Assembly: GCA_001650895.1 (NCBI GenBank)
Contig: LXYH01000030.1
Coordinates: 1 to 64,000 of the forward strand
Direction of reading: 5' to 3'
Length of the DNA: 64,000 nucleotides
From: Rhodobacteraceae bacterium EhC02
Lineage (GTDB): Bacteria > Pseudomonadota > Alphaproteobacteria > Rhodobacterales > Rhodobacteraceae
Under the pieces are notes generated by a model. It did not search any database, was not told the origin of the DNA, and worked only from the letters and a program-made list of their open reading frames with translations. Of this stretch, positions 46,663 through 56,176 are shown piece after piece. Each line of letters begins with the position of its first letter. Position 1 is the stretch's first letter. Position numbers and translations under genes: made by a program.

Positions 46663-48081
46663 CTATGTCGATGCGCGCCCGGCGTCAAGCGTGGCGGAAG
46701 GGCGCGCACCCATGCGGCGCACGAAACGCCAGCCGATCAGCCCCGCCATCAGCCCGGCCAGGATATTGGCCAGCGCCTGCCCCATGATCACGCCGCTGCC
46801 CGCATAGATCGCGCCCAGGCCGAATGCAAAGGGCGCCATCAGGATCGCATCGCGCGACCAGTTCGCCGCCGTCGCCCACAAAGGGCGGCCCAGGTTGTTG
46901 AAGGCCGCGTTCGACACGAAGAGTGCCCCGGTAAAGACAAGCGCCCCTGCCCCGTAAAACGCAAAGGTCCGCACGATCTGCGCCCCCTCGGATCCCAGTC
47001 CGAAAGAGCTTGCGATCAGGTCCGCGCTGAGGATCAGCAACAACCAGACCACGGCGGTATAGGCCAGGCAGAACTTGAGCGCATCGACATAGGCCTGCGC
47101 CACGCGGTCATATTGCTTGGCGCCGTAGTTCTGGCCGATGATGCCGCCAATCGCGCCGGACAGGGCGAAGATGCCGCCGAAGCAAACGATGGTCAGGCGC
47201 ATCACCACGCCCAGCCCCGCCACCGCACTGTCCCCATGTTCGGCCATGGCGCGCACAAGCACCCAGTTGCCGAAGGGGGTCGACACCTGCGTGGCCACCG
47301 CCGGAATGGCGATTGCCGCAAACGGTGCCATGAATGTGCGCAGATCGACCATGCTGGGCCGCGCCAGCAGGTTGCGCGAGCGGCTGACCCAGTAGAACCC
47401 CATCACCGCCATCGCAAGGCGCGACAGCACGATGGCCCCGGCCGCCCCGCTGACGCCCCAGCCCATCCAGACGATCAGGATCGGATCGACGATCAGCGCC
47501 ACGACGCCTGCCGACACGGTGACCATCATCGCCCTCCACGCCTCACCGGCCGCGCGCAGCACGGCACTGGCGCACATGCCGATGGCGACAAAGGGCAAGG
47601 ATGGCAGAGAGATGCCAAGGAAATCCGCCGCCACTTCCAGCGCCTCACCCTCGGCGCCGGTCCAGATCAGGATCTCGCGGCGGAAGATGAAGACCAGGAT
47701 CGCCAGCGCCGTCTGAAAGCTTGCGCCGTAGATCATCGAGGATGTCGCGATGCGCCGCGCCTCTTCCGGGTCGCCCATGCCCAGCGCCCGGCTGACCAGC
47801 GCCACCGCGCCGATCATCATGCCCACGGCCACGGACATCACGAAGAACTGGATCGTGCCGGCAAAACCGATGGCGGTGATCAGCACCTCGTTGTCAAGGC
47901 GGCTGATCCACCACAGGGCCAGGAAATCCACAAGGAACAGAAAGCTCAGGCCAAGCGACCCCGTCAGCGTCATCACCACGACATGACGCATGGTGGACCC
48001 GGTGACGAACTTGCCGCGTCTGTTCGGTTCGGGGGCTGCGCTTGTGTCGGTGACGGAATGGTCCATGGGTCTCTCGCTCAC
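46663..48081 (-). CDS. MATE-family efflux protein (DinF/NorM-like)
   Basis: 472 residues, about twelve helices in two homologous halves (VVVMTLTGSLGLSFLFLVDFLAL opens the first). A charged cytoplasmic N-terminus of 30 residues. Start ATG 48081 overlaps the stop of the MFS gene by 4 bases, so the two transporters are translationally coupled. Possibly exports a toxic metabolite or drug. A later ATG (48066) could also serve. Confidence 0.88.
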   Translation of the reverse strand: MSERPMDHSVTDTSAAPEPNRRGKFVTGSTMRHVVVMTLTGSLGLSFLFLVDFLALWWISRLDNEVLITAIGFAGTIQFFVMSVAVGMMIGAVALVSRALGMGDPEEARRIATSSMIYGASFQTALAILVFIFRREILIWTGAEGEALEVAADFLGISLPSLPFVAIGMCASAVLRAAGEAWRAMMVTVSAGVVALIVDPILIVWMGWGVSGAAGAIVLSRLAMAVMGFYWVSRSRNLLARPSMVDLRTFMAPFAAIAIPAVATQVSTPFGNWVLVRAMAEHGDSAVAGLGVVMRLTIVCFGGIFALSGAIGGIIGQNYGAKQYDRVAQAYVDALKFCLAYTAVVWLLLILSADLIASSFGLGSEGAQIVRTFAFYGAGALVFTGALFVSNAAFNNLGRPLWATAANWSRDAILMAPFAFGLGAIYAGSGVIMGQALANILAGLMAGLIGWRFVRRMGARPSATLDAGRAST

Positions 48082-49307
48082 GCGGCCGGGGCCGGCGCGA
48101 AGCGGGCGAATATGGTTTCATTGCCCGGCTCTGGATGGCGCGGGATCAGCAGCGCAAGGCACAAGGACACGCCCGCCATCGCCGCGGCCAGTACAAAGAC
48201 CGAACTGGGCGAGACCAGCCACAGATACCCCAGCGAGGCAGGCAGAAACACCGCCGCGATGTGGTTGATCGTAAAGGCCACCGCCGCCGTGGGGGCGATG
48301 TCGCGCGGATCGGCGATCTTCTGGAAATAGGTCTTCAGCGCCAGCGCCATCGCAAAGAACACGTGATCCATCACGTAAAGTGCTGCCGCCACCATTACGC
48401 CCCAGCCGAACCAGTAGATCCCGCCATAGCCAAGGAACACGCAGATCAGACCGAAATACTCCACGCACAGCGCCTTGCGTTCACCCCAGCGGGCCACCGC
48501 ACGGCCCAGCAGGGGGGCGGCGATCATGTTGATCACAAGGTTGATGGTGAACAGGGCCGTCACCTCGTGGACGCGGAAGCCGAATTTCTCGACCATCATG
48601 AAGCCTGCGAAAACGACGAAGATCTGCCGCCGCGCGCCCGACATGAACTGCAGCGCATAATAAAGCCAGTAGCGGCGGCGCAGCACCATTTTCTTGATCT
48701 GCGGATCGGGGGCCTCGAACTGCGGATAGGCCAGAAGCGCGAACAGCGCCGCTGCCGCCGTGATGCCGCCCGCCAGCAGGTAGACCATGTTGTAGGTCAG
48801 GCCCAGCGCCTCCCAGGTCACGATGATGCAGAGGTAGGCCACCAGCGTCGCGCCCGAGCCTGCAGCCAGCAGCCAGCCCAGCATCTGCGGCGCGCGGTCC
48901 TTGGGCAGCCATTGCAACTGCAGCGACTGGTTGACCGTCTCGTAATAGTGAAACCCGATCGAGGACAGCATGGTGATCGTCAGGATCCCGCCCAGCGTCG
49001 GAAACCACGCCGTCATCGCCGTCGCCACCCCCAGCAGGATCAGGGCCACCATGCCCAGCACCTGTTCGCGCATGAACATCAGGATGGCGATCACGCCAAT
49101 CGCCAGAAAACCGGGAATTTCGCGCACGGTATGCAGCCAGCCGATGTCGGACCCGTCGAACTGCGCCACCTCGATGACGAAGTTGTTCAGCAGCGCAGAC
49201 CATGTGGCAAAGGCGATGGGCATCGCCGCAGCCATCAGGAACAGCAGGGCCACCGGTCTGCGCCAGACCGGCAAATCCTTGGCAAGGGCAAGCGGGATAA
49301 TTTGCAT
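48078..49307 (-). CDS. Major facilitator superfamily transporter
   Basis: 409 residues with twelve predicted helices. GWLHTVREIPGFLAIGVIAILMFMREQ covers helix 2 and the loop, with a degenerate MFS loop motif, and a central basic loop KKMVLRRRYWLYY separates the halves. Substrate cannot be told. It is coupled to the MATE gene downstream. Upstream is a 100-base gap to the cupin gene on the same strand. Confidence 0.85.
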   Translation of the reverse strand: MQIIPLALAKDLPVWRRPVALLFLMAAAMPIAFATWSALLNNFVIEVAQFDGSDIGWLHTVREIPGFLAIGVIAILMFMREQVLGMVALILLGVATAMTAWFPTLGGILTITMLSSIGFHYYETVNQSLQLQWLPKDRAPQMLGWLLAAGSGATLVAYLCIIVTWEALGLTYNMVYLLAGGITAAAALFALLAYPQFEAPDPQIKKMVLRRRYWLYYALQFMSGARRQIFVVFAGFMMVEKFGFRVHEVTALFTINLVINMIAAPLLGRAVARWGERKALCVEYFGLICVFLGYGGIYWFGWGVMVAAALYVMDHVFFAMALALKTYFQKIADPRDIAPTAAVAFTINHIAAVFLPASLGYLWLVSPSSVFVLAAAMAGVSLCLALLIPRHPEPGNETIFARFAPAPAA

Positions 49308-49407
49308 GTTAACGGCTTACGCCGATTTTTCGACCAAGGCGAGAGGCAAGATAACGCATTCGCGCACAACCGCCTGTGCAGGGTTCATCACCGCGCGGGG
49401 CCGCCCC

Positions 49408-49872
49408 TCAGAGCGGCGAGAACCGGTACTCGACCTCGGAAAAACGGTCGCGCGGAAAGACATAGAGCATGCGGTACCCGTCCGGCCCCGCCACGGTGCC
49501 ATGCTCTGCATCGCCCGGGATATAAAGCGCCGTGCCCGGCCCCATCGGATTGGGCACACCGTCCACCGTCACGATCGCAGACCCTTCGAGGCCGAAATAC
49601 ACCTCGGCCGGGGCGTGGCGATGCGGCAGCAGCGTGCCACCGGGCGCGAATTCCGCGATTCCCATGACAACGCCGCCGGTCTGGGTGCGGTCGGCACAGA
49701 ACAGCGTCCGCCAGCGGACCGTACCGTAAGCAGGATCCTCGCCCCCCTCCAGCGGCTGCTCGGACGCTTCAAGGCGGATCGGCATGGCCGCCATGGCCAG
49801 CATGGCCGCGGCCAGCATCCCGGCCTGCGCGTCAGGCTGCATCCCGTCAACGGGTGTCACGATCTGATCCAT
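49408..49872 (-). CDS. Single-domain cupin protein
   Basis: 154 residues. The cupin core is LPHRHAPAEVYFGLEGSAIV (motif 1 with H-x-H and E) and PGDAEHGTV (motif 2 with His). Such metal-binding barrels include DMSP lyases (DddQ/DddL/DddW), but the residues seen here are too few to claim that activity. ATG 49872 follows AGAGGGA. It is divergent from the YeeE gene, sharing a control region that contains an FNR-like box. Confidence 0.75.
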   Translation of the reverse strand: MDQIVTPVDGMQPDAQAGMLAAAMLAMAAMPIRLEASEQPLEGGEDPAYGTVRWRTLFCADRTQTGGVVMGIAEFAPGGTLLPHRHAPAEVYFGLEGSAIVTVDGVPNPMGPGTALYIPGDAEHGTVAGPDGYRMLYVFPRDRFSEVEYRFSPL

Positions 49873-50002
49873 GCCCGCATTCCCTCTGCCGCGCGCCTCT
49901 GTCCTGAATCTGCGGATAAGGCCGCCCAAGGCGGAATTCGCAACCGATTGCGACATGGAAGTTGTCAGTTTCGACCAAAGCGCCGCTGCGGGCAGGCTGC
50001 GG

Positions 50003-50016
50003 ATGATCTGGATCAA
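50003..50016 (+). promoter_or_regulatory. FNR/FnrL-like box between cupin and YeeE genes
   Basis: ATGATCTGGATCAA matches TTGATN4ATCAA at 9 of 10 defined positions (the complement reads TTGATCCAGATCAT). It lies 60 bases before the YeeE ATG, a usual distance for activation in low oxygen. Confidence 0.6.
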
Positions 50017-50075
50017 GGACCATCCCCCCTGTTGATGGCATTGCCATGGGCAATCGGCATGACGGGAACGGAACG

Positions 50076-51137
50076 ATGGACATACTCAGCCTTGTGGAAT
50101 GGATCGGCGAAGAGCCGACGGCGGCCGTTCTTGGCCTCATGACCGGCGTGGTCTTCGGGGTGGCGGCGCAACGCTCGCGCTTCTGCCTGCGCGCGGCGGC
50201 AGTGGAATTCGCGCGCGGCCAGCTGGGCGACAAGGTCGCGGTCTGGTTGCTGACGATTTCCACCGCCATCGTCTGGGTGCAGGGTGCACAGATGCTGGGG
50301 CTGATGCGCAGCGCCGATGCCCGCATGATGGCGGTGCCGGGCAGCTGGTCTGGCGCGATCATCGGCGGGCTTCTGTTTGGCGTGGGCATGGTTCTGGCGC
50401 GCGGCTGTTCGGGGCGCCTTCTGGTGCTGGGGGCCACGGGCAACCTGCGCTCGATCGTGTCGGGGCTGATCTTTGCGGTGGTCGCACAAATGAGCATCAC
50501 GGGCTGGCTTGGCCCCTTGCGCGACTGGCTGGCAGGGCTTTGGGTCACCTCTGGCGGGCGCAACATGAACCTGTTGTCGGCGCTGCATCTGCCCGAATGG
50601 GGCGGGCTGGCCATCGGCGCGGCCATGGCCCTGCTGGCGCTTGAACTGTCGCGGCGCAACAGGATCGGGGTCTCGCGCCTTGTCTTCGCCTCGGGCGTGG
50701 GCTTTGCCGTGGCCCTAGGCTGGGTCTTGACCTTCGGGCTGTCGCAGATCGCGTTTGAGCCCGTGCAGATCGAAAGCGCCAGCTTCACCGGGCCTTCGGC
50801 GCGCACGCTGATGTTCACGCTGGACCGCGCCTCGGTGCTGGAATTCGACATCGGACTGGTGCCCGGCGTGTTCCTGGGATCGTTCCTGGCCTCGGTCTTC
50901 GCGGGCGAGTTCAAGTTCCAGGGCTTCGAGAACGAAAGCAACATGCGCCGTGCCATCTTCGGTGCGGCCCTCATGGGCTTCGGCGGGATGCTGGCGGGCG
51001 GCTGCGCCATCGGCGCGGGCGTGACCGGCGGATCGATCTTCGTGGGCACCGCCTGGCTTGCGCTTTTCGCCATGTGGGTTGGCGCGATCCTGACCGATAT
51101 GGTGGTCGATCAACAGGGCCGCGCGGTCACTGCCTGA
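50076..51137 (+). CDS. YeeE/YedE-family (DUF395) membrane transporter
   Basis: 353 residues with about nine to ten helices. Two half-repeats each carry the family cysteine motif: QRSRFCLRAA with LARGCSGRLL in the first half, and LAGGCAIGAGVTGGS in the second. YeeE/TsuA proteins carry thiosulfate or other sulfur compounds through conserved cysteines. Start at 50076 (MDILSLVEW); the 50046 ATG is possible but less favoured. Divergent from the cupin gene; probably induced at low oxygen through the FNR-like box. Confidence 0.88.
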   Translation: MDILSLVEWIGEEPTAAVLGLMTGVVFGVAAQRSRFCLRAAAVEFARGQLGDKVAVWLLTISTAIVWVQGAQMLGLMRSADARMMAVPGSWSGAIIGGLLFGVGMVLARGCSGRLLVLGATGNLRSIVSGLIFAVVAQMSITGWLGPLRDWLAGLWVTSGGRNMNLLSALHLPEWGGLAIGAAMALLALELSRRNRIGVSRLVFASGVGFAVALGWVLTFGLSQIAFEPVQIESASFTGPSARTLMFTLDRASVLEFDIGLVPGVFLGSFLASVFAGEFKFQGFENESNMRRAIFGAALMGFGGMLAGGCAIGAGVTGGSIFVGTAWLALFAMWVGAILTDMVVDQQGRAVTA

Positions 51138-51218
51138 GCCACCGCTTGAACCTGCGTCGCGCGGATGCATGCGCCTGTCGTTTCCGGGCTGTCGCGTGAT
51201 CCGGGCGGCTGATACCAA

Positions 51219-51239
51219 CCGGGCAACAGACCTGCCCGG
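51219..51239 (+). promoter_or_regulatory. Hairpin touching the purU ribosome site
   Basis: CCGGGCA ACAGACC TGCCCGG is a perfect 7-bp stem with a 7-base loop. The last two G of the stem are part of the Shine-Dalgarno GGAG (51238-51241), so folding would compete with ribosome binding. Confidence 0.4.
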
Positions 51240-51247
51240 AGAGACCG

Positions 51248-52132
51248 ATGACCCACCATGTACTGACTGTCCAATGCCCCTCGACCCGTGGCATCGTCGC
51301 GGCGATTTCCGGTTTTCTGGCCGCCAACGGCTGTAACATCACCGACAGCCACCAGTTTGACGATCCGCTGACGGGCATGTTCTTTGCACGCATGACCTTT
51401 CAGGCCGAAACCGGCGCTGCACGCGATGCGCTGCGCGAGGGGTTCGCCCCCATCGCCGAGACCTTCGCGATGGACTGGGCGATCCATGACGCATCCGAGC
51501 GGATGAAGGTCCTGCTGATGGTGTCGAACTTCGGCCATTGCCTGAACGACCTGCTCTACCGCTGGCGCATCGGGGCGCTGCCCATCGACATCGTGGGCGT
51601 GGTGTCCAATCACATGACCTATCAGAAAGTCGTCGTGAACCACGACCTGCCCTTCCACCAGATCAAGGTCACGAAAGAGAACAAACCCGAGGCCGAGGCC
51701 CGCCTGATGGCCCTGGTCGAGGAATCGGGCGCCGAGTTGATCGTGCTGGCGCGCTACATGCAGGTGCTGTCCGATGCGATCTGCCAGAAAATGTCAGGCA
51801 AGATCATCAATATCCACCATTCCTTCCTGCCCAGCTTCAAGGGGGCCAACCCCTATAAACAGGCCTATGAACGCGGCGTGAAGCTGATTGGCGCCACGGC
51901 CCATTACGTCACCGCCGATCTGGACGAAGGCCCGATCATCGAACAGGACACCGTCCGCATCACCCACGCCCAAAGCGCCGAGGATTACGTCAGCCTTGGC
52001 CGCGACGTCGAGGCACAGGTCCTCAGCCGCGCGATCCACGCCCATATCCACCACCGCGTGTTCCAGAACGGCAACAAGACCGTGGTCTTCCCCGCCAGCC
52101 CCGGCAGCTACGCCTCGGAACGGATGGGGTAA
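51248..52132 (+). CDS. purU: PurU, formyltetrahydrofolate deformylase
   Basis: 294 residues. An N-terminal ACT domain (VLTVQCPSTRGIVAAISGFLAANGCNI) and a C-terminal formyltransferase-like domain with NIHHSFLPSFKGANPYKQAY, and GATAHYVTADLDEGPIIEQD with the catalytic Asp. It hydrolyses 10-formyl-tetrahydrofolate to formate and tetrahydrofolate, balancing the one-carbon pool against fhs-folD at 21-24 kb. The gene is monocistronic. Confidence 0.96.
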   Translation: MTHHVLTVQCPSTRGIVAAISGFLAANGCNITDSHQFDDPLTGMFFARMTFQAETGAARDALREGFAPIAETFAMDWAIHDASERMKVLLMVSNFGHCLNDLLYRWRIGALPIDIVGVVSNHMTYQKVVVNHDLPFHQIKVTKENKPEAEARLMALVEESGAELIVLARYMQVLSDAICQKMSGKIINIHHSFLPSFKGANPYKQAYERGVKLIGATAHYVTADLDEGPIIEQDTVRITHAQSAEDYVSLGRDVEAQVLSRAIHAHIHHRVFQNGNKTVVFPASPGSYASERMG

Positions 52133-52157
52133 GGGAGGACCCAACGCCCGCCCCAAG

Positions 52158-52327
52158 CCCCGCGCGGTCGCCGACACGCGGGGAGGCGATGCGACCATGA
52201 TTCCGGGGCAGTTTATCCCCGCCCAGTCTTCGGACCTCAGTTCATAGCGCGACGGTTGCGACATCGCCGCCCCGGGGGGCGTGTCGGCGATCGCGCGGCG
52301 GTGCTGCGCACCTTGATTCCGCGCGGG
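52158..52327. repeat. Dispersed palindromic repeat A, copy 2
   Basis: 170 bases similar to 3834-4000, with the same terminal CCCGCGCGG/CCGCGCGGG. In this copy a further inverted arm follows at 52352-52385: CGCATCGCCACCCCGCGTGT and CGGCGACCGCGCGG, the reverse complement of 52161-52193 with one mismatch. The whole 52161-52385 block therefore has about 33-bp inverted ends. Confidence 0.8.
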
Positions 52328-52399
52328 GTCTTGGGGCTTGTGTCGCACTCCGCATCGCCACCCCGCGTGTCGGCGACCGCGCGGCCTTCTTCCTGAACC

Positions 52400-52474
52400 A
52401 TTAAAATATCCCGAGCGCGCCCGCGTAACCCGTTGAATTCCCACAATCCGCAAAATGCCCCATCATGGGACACC
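52400..52474. repeat. Dispersed repeat B, copy 2
   Basis: Matches 15681-15754, including ATTAAAATATCCC, CCGCGTAACCCGTTGAA and GCAAAATGCCCCATCATGGG. The palindrome has one mismatch here (GCCCCATCATGGGAC). It lies 15 bases from repeat A's outer arm and 13 bases beyond the priA stop. Confidence 0.75.
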
Positions 52475-52487
52475 CCCAAAGCCCCCT

Positions 52488-54677
52488 TCAGTAGAAACTC
52501 TGCGGATCGATATCGACGGCCAGCCGCAGGCTGCCCGTCAGCCTCACTTGCGCCAGCCAGCGGGTCAGCGCCGCCTGCAGGGGCGCGCCCTTGTCGGCTC
52601 GGATCAACAGACGCACCCGGTGCCGCCCCCTGATCCTTGCGATGGGGGCCGGGGCTGGCCCGTAGACCTGCGCCCCGATCTGGCGCAGCGGCCCGTCCAT
52701 CCGCGCCAGCGCCGTGCCCAGTTCGAAAGCCGATTGCGCGTCATTGGCCGAGATGATGATCCCCGCCATCCGCCCGTAAGGCGGCACCCCCGCCTGCCGC
52801 CGCTCCTCGGCCTCGGCGCACCAGAACCCTTCCTCGTCGCCCGCCAGGATGGCGCGGATCACCGGATGTTCGGGCTGATGGGTCTGCAGCAGCGCCTGCC
52901 CTCGTTTCTCGGCCCGCCCCGCGCGCCCCGCAACCTGCCGCATCAGCTGGAATGTCCGCTCGGCCGCGCGCAGGTCGGACCCTTGCAGCCCAAGATCGGC
53001 ATCGATCACCCCCACCAGCGTCAGCAGCGGAAAGTTGTGCCCCTTGGCCACCAGCTGGGTGCCGATGATGATATCGGCCCCGCCGGCCGCGATATTCTCG
53101 ATCTCGGTTTTCAGGGCGCGCGCGCTGGCATACATGTCCGACGACAAGGTGGCGACGCGCGCCTGCGGGAACAGCGCCTGCGCCTCTTCGGTCAGGCGCT
53201 CCACCCCCGGCCCCACCGGGGCCAGCTTGCCCGCGACACCGCAGGCGGGGCAGACCTCGGGCATGGGTTTCGTCTCACCGCATTGATGGCAGACCAGCCG
53301 CTTGAGGAATCGATGCTCCACCATCCGCGCATCGCAATGATCGCAGCCGATCTGATGCCCGCAGGCCCGGCACACGGTCGTGGGGGCATAGCCGCGCCTG
53401 TTGATGAACAACAGCGCCTGCTCGCCCTGCGTGATGCGCGTATTGACCGCCGCCTGCAGCGTGGGCGAGATCCAGCGGTTCGTCGGCAAGGTTTCCGCCC
53501 GCATGTCGATGGCGCGCATCTCGGGCAGGACGGCCGCGCCGAAACGATCCGTCAGCACCAGCCGGTCATATTTGCCCGCCTCGGCATTGGCCCAGCTTTC
53601 AAGGCTGGGCGTGGCCGAGGCCAAAACCACCCTTGCACCGCATATGGCCGCGCGCAGCACCGCCATGTCGCGGGCGTTGTAAAGCACGCCATCCTCCTGC
53701 TTGTACGAGGTGTCATGCTCCTCATCCACCACGATCAGGCCAAGCGCGCGGTAGGGCAGGAACAGCGCGGATCGCGCCCCGACCACCAGTTGCGCGCCAC
53801 CTTCGGCAACCATCCGCCAGATGCGGCGCCGTTCGGTGACCGTCACGCCTGAATGCCATTCGGCAGGGCGCGCGCCGAACCGTGCCTCGACCCGCGTCAG
53901 GAATTCCGCCGTCAGCGCGATTTCCGGCAGCAGCACTAGGGCTTGACGCCCCTGCCGCAGGGCTTCGGCCACGGCCTCAAGATAGACTTCGGTCTTGCCC
54001 GATCCGGTCACCCCACGCAGCAGCGTCGTGCCATAGGTGCCGCGCGCGATGGCCGCGCGCAGCGCCACGACCGCCGCCGCCTGATCCTCGTTCAGCGCCT
54101 TGCCGGGCAGCGCGGGATCCAGCGTGGGGAAGGGCATGTCGCGGGGGCTGTCCTCTTCCAGCACCGCGCCCTGGGCCGCCAAGCCCTTGACCACGCCGGT
54201 CGAGACGCCCGCCATCTCGGCCAATTCGCGCAGGGTGAAGGCCAGCCCGCCATAGTCGCGCAGCACCTCAAGCACCTTTTGGCGCGCAGGCGTCATGCGG
54301 TCGGGCGCCCCCTGCCCCAGCCGGTAAATCCGCCGCGTCGCGGGTGCATCGCCCAATCCGGGCGCACGGGTGGCCAGCCGCAGCATCGCAGGCAGCGGCG
54401 TCATCGTGTATTCGGCGGCCCGCGTCAGGAAATCCTGCATTTCCTCGCGCATCGGCGCCACATCCAGCACGCGGCTGGCATAGCGGACCTTGGCAAGGTC
54501 GAAATCGCCCTGCCCCGGCCCCCAGACCACCCCCATCACCCGGCGCGGCCCCAGCGGCACCTCGACGAAGGCCCCGGCATGACACCCCCCTTCCGGCGCG
54601 CGGTAGTCCAGCGTCCGGTCCAGCGGCTGCGTGGTCAGCACCGCGATCAGGTCGCCATGGTGGTAGAAATCGCTCAC
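52488..54677 (-). CDS. priA: PriA, replication-restart helicase
   Basis: 729 residues. N-terminal 3' DNA-end binding domain; Walker [16 protein letters not shown] box [12 protein letters not shown]; and the zinc-binding cysteine cluster [13 protein letters not shown] with VCHQCG and VCPACG. I use GTG 54677 ([14 protein letters not shown]). The open frame continues upstream to 55448 over the aldolase gene on the other strand and is not coding there. It reloads the replisome at collapsed forks. The gene is convergent with purU. Confidence 0.95.
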   Translation of the reverse strand: MSDFYHHGDLIAVLTTQPLDRTLDYRAPEGGCHAGAFVEVPLGPRRVMGVVWGPGQGDFDLAKVRYASRVLDVAPMREEMQDFLTRAAEYTMTPLPAMLRLATRAPGLGDAPATRRIYRLGQGAPDRMTPARQKVLEVLRDYGGLAFTLRELAEMAGVSTGVVKGLAAQGAVLEEDSPRDMPFPTLDPALPGKALNEDQAAAVVALRAAIARGTYGTTLLRGVTGSGKTEVYLEAVAEALRQGRQALVLLPEIALTAEFLTRVEARFGARPAEWHSGVTVTERRRIWRMVAEGGAQLVVGARSALFLPYRALGLIVVDEEHDTSYKQEDGVLYNARDMAVLRAAICGARVVLASATPSLESWANAEAGKYDRLVLTDRFGAAVLPEMRAIDMRAETLPTNRWISPTLQAAVNTRITQGEQALLFINRRGYAPTTVCRACGHQIGCDHCDARMVEHRFLKRLVCHQCGETKPMPEVCPACGVAGKLAPVGPGVERLTEEAQALFPQARVATLSSDMYASARALKTEIENIAAGGADIIIGTQLVAKGHNFPLLTLVGVIDADLGLQGSDLRAAERTFQLMRQVAGRAGRAEKRGQALLQTHQPEHPVIRAILAGDEEGFWCAEAEERRQAGVPPYGRMAGIIISANDAQSAFELGTALARMDGPLRQIGAQVYGPAPAPIARIRGRHRVRLLIRADKGAPLQAALTRWLAQVRLTGSLRLAVDIDPQSFY

Positions 54678-54767
54678 GGGGCTGCGGCTTTCGGTGAAAG
54701 GGGTTTCAGGGTTCTGCACTATGGGGTAAAGCCAAGGCAACAAAAGGCCAAGCCCCGAGGGAGCGTC

Positions 54768-55421
54768 ATGAAGTTCTTTGTCGACACCGCAGAAATCGCC
54801 GCCATTGCCGAATTGAACGATCTGGGCATGGTGGACGGCGTGACCACCAACCCTTCGCTGATCCTCAAGTCCGGGCGCGACATCCTTGAAGTGACACGCG
54901 AAATCGCCGAACTGGTCGATGGTCCGGTCAGCGCCGAGGTTGTCGCGCTCGAGGCAGAGGCAATGATCGCCGAAGGGCGCAAGCTGGCCGCCATCGCGCC
55001 CAATATCGCGGTGAAACTGCCGCTGACCTGGGACGGGCTGAAGGCCTGCAAGGTCCTGTCGGGCGAGGGTTTCATGGTCAACGTGACGCTGTGCTTCAGC
55101 GCCAACCAGGCACTGCTGGCGGCCAAGGCGGGGGCCACCTTCATCAGCCCCTTCATCGGGCGTCTGGATGACATCAATCTGGACGGGATGGAGCTGATCG
55201 AGGACATCCGCACCATCTATGACAATTACGGCTTCGAGACGCAGATCCTTGCCGCCTCGATCCGTTCGGTCAACCACGTGCTGGATTGCGCGCGCATCGG
55301 TGCGGATGTGATGACGGCCCCGCCTGAGGTGATCAAGAAACTGGCAAGCCACCCTCTGACGGACAAGGGTCTTGAGACGTTTTTGAAGGATTGGGAAAAA
55401 ACGGGGCAGAAAATCCTCTGA
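54768..55421 (+). CDS. tal: Transaldolase / fructose-6-phosphate aldolase family protein
   Basis: 217 residues, the short class of transaldolases (Fsa/TalC type). [13 protein letters not shown] and GVTTNPSLI at the start; the Schiff-base Lys is in [13 protein letters not shown] (about 86). [27 protein letters not shown] is the family signature. It transfers or cleaves a dihydroxyacetone unit of fructose 6-phosphate. The 5' region is divergent from priA. Confidence 0.94.
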   Translation: MKFFVDTAEIAAIAELNDLGMVDGVTTNPSLILKSGRDILEVTREIAELVDGPVSAEVVALEAEAMIAEGRKLAAIAPNIAVKLPLTWDGLKACKVLSGEGFMVNVTLCFSANQALLAAKAGATFISPFIGRLDDINLDGMELIEDIRTIYDNYGFETQILAASIRSVNHVLDCARIGADVMTAPPEVIKKLASHPLTDKGLETFLKDWEKTGQKIL

Positions 55422-55468
55422 CCCCGTGCTATAAGACCGGCAAATCAAGAAAACGACCCGAGGCAGGA

Positions 55469-56176
55469 ATGAGCACGAAACCCGGAATGGACAGCGCGCT
55501 GCGCGAAAAGATCATGGCGCAACCCGATGTCATCCTCGAGGATCGCGACCTGATGCGCGCCCTGATCGTCGCGAACGAACGGATGATGGGCGCGAATATC
55601 GTGGATCTGCGCGGCATTGCCATGGAACGTCTCGAGGCGCGGCTTGACCGTCTGGAAGATACCCATCGCAGCGTGATCGCCGCCGCCTATGACAACCTTG
55701 CCGGCACCAACCAGATCCATCGCGCGATCCTGCGGATGCTCGATCCGATGGAATTCGAAGTGTTCCTGCGTGATCTCGGCGGCCCTGTCGCCGAAATCCT
55801 GCGCGTGGACAGTATCCGGCTGGTGCTTGAATCGGTGCAGAACGATCAGGACCCGGTGGTGCAGCGCCTGGGCGAGGTGCTTCGCGTGGCGCAACCCGGC
55901 TTTGTCGCGGATTACCTCAGCGCCGGGCGCGATGCTCCGCAGCGCCAGGTGACGCTGCGCCAGATGCAGGAAGGCAGCCCCGCCATCTATGGCGACAAGG
56001 CCGGCTGGATCCGCTCCGAGGCCTGCCTGAAACTGCACTTCGGTGCCGGGCGCCTGCCCGGGATGCTGGTGATGGGGTCCGAGGATCCGCATCAGTTCAA
56101 CCCCAGCCAGGGCACTGACCTTCTTGGCTTTTTCGCCGGCGTATTCGAACGGTCCATGCGCCGCTGGCTGTCATGA
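55469..56176 (+). CDS. DUF484-family protein
   Basis: 235 residues with a GAF-like fold. The N-terminal helix MAQPDVILEDRDLMRALI and the closing segment GTDLLGFFAGVFERSMRRWL are typical of DUF484. It stands directly before xerC, with ATGA overlap, as in many Proteobacteria. The DUF484-xerC pairing suggests a shared role in chromosome maintenance, but the biochemical function is not known. Confidence 0.9.
   Translation: MSTKPGMDSALREKIMAQPDVILEDRDLMRALIVANERMMGANIVDLRGIAMERLEARLDRLEDTHRSVIAAAYDNLAGTNQIHRAILRMLDPMEFEVFLRDLGGPVAEILRVDSIRLVLESVQNDQDPVVQRLGEVLRVAQPGFVADYLSAGRDAPQRQVTLRQMQEGSPAIYGDKAGWIRSEACLKLHFGAGRLPGMLVMGSEDPHQFNPSQGTDLLGFFAGVFERSMRRWLS

Larger units (their letters stand above)
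52133..52487. other. 355-base gap between convergent purU and priA, filled by repeats
   Basis: No gene is seen. The gap contains repeat A copy 2 (52158-52327), an extra inverted arm (52352-52385) and repeat B copy 2 (52400-52474), packed side by side. Minus-strand open frames through it are made of the repeats. Confidence 0.75.

Noticed and set aside
46642-48330. 562-codon plus-strand frame
   Set aside because: Antisense to the MATE and MFS genes with low-complexity His/Asp/Arg composition.
49408-49872. DMSP lyase assignment for the cupin
   Set aside because: Only the general cupin metal motifs are visible; no lyase-specific residues could be confirmed by eye.
54678-55448. N-terminal extension of PriA
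   Set aside because: It would cover the aldolase gene on the other strand and the extra residues match no PriA domain; GTG 54677 gives the normal length.
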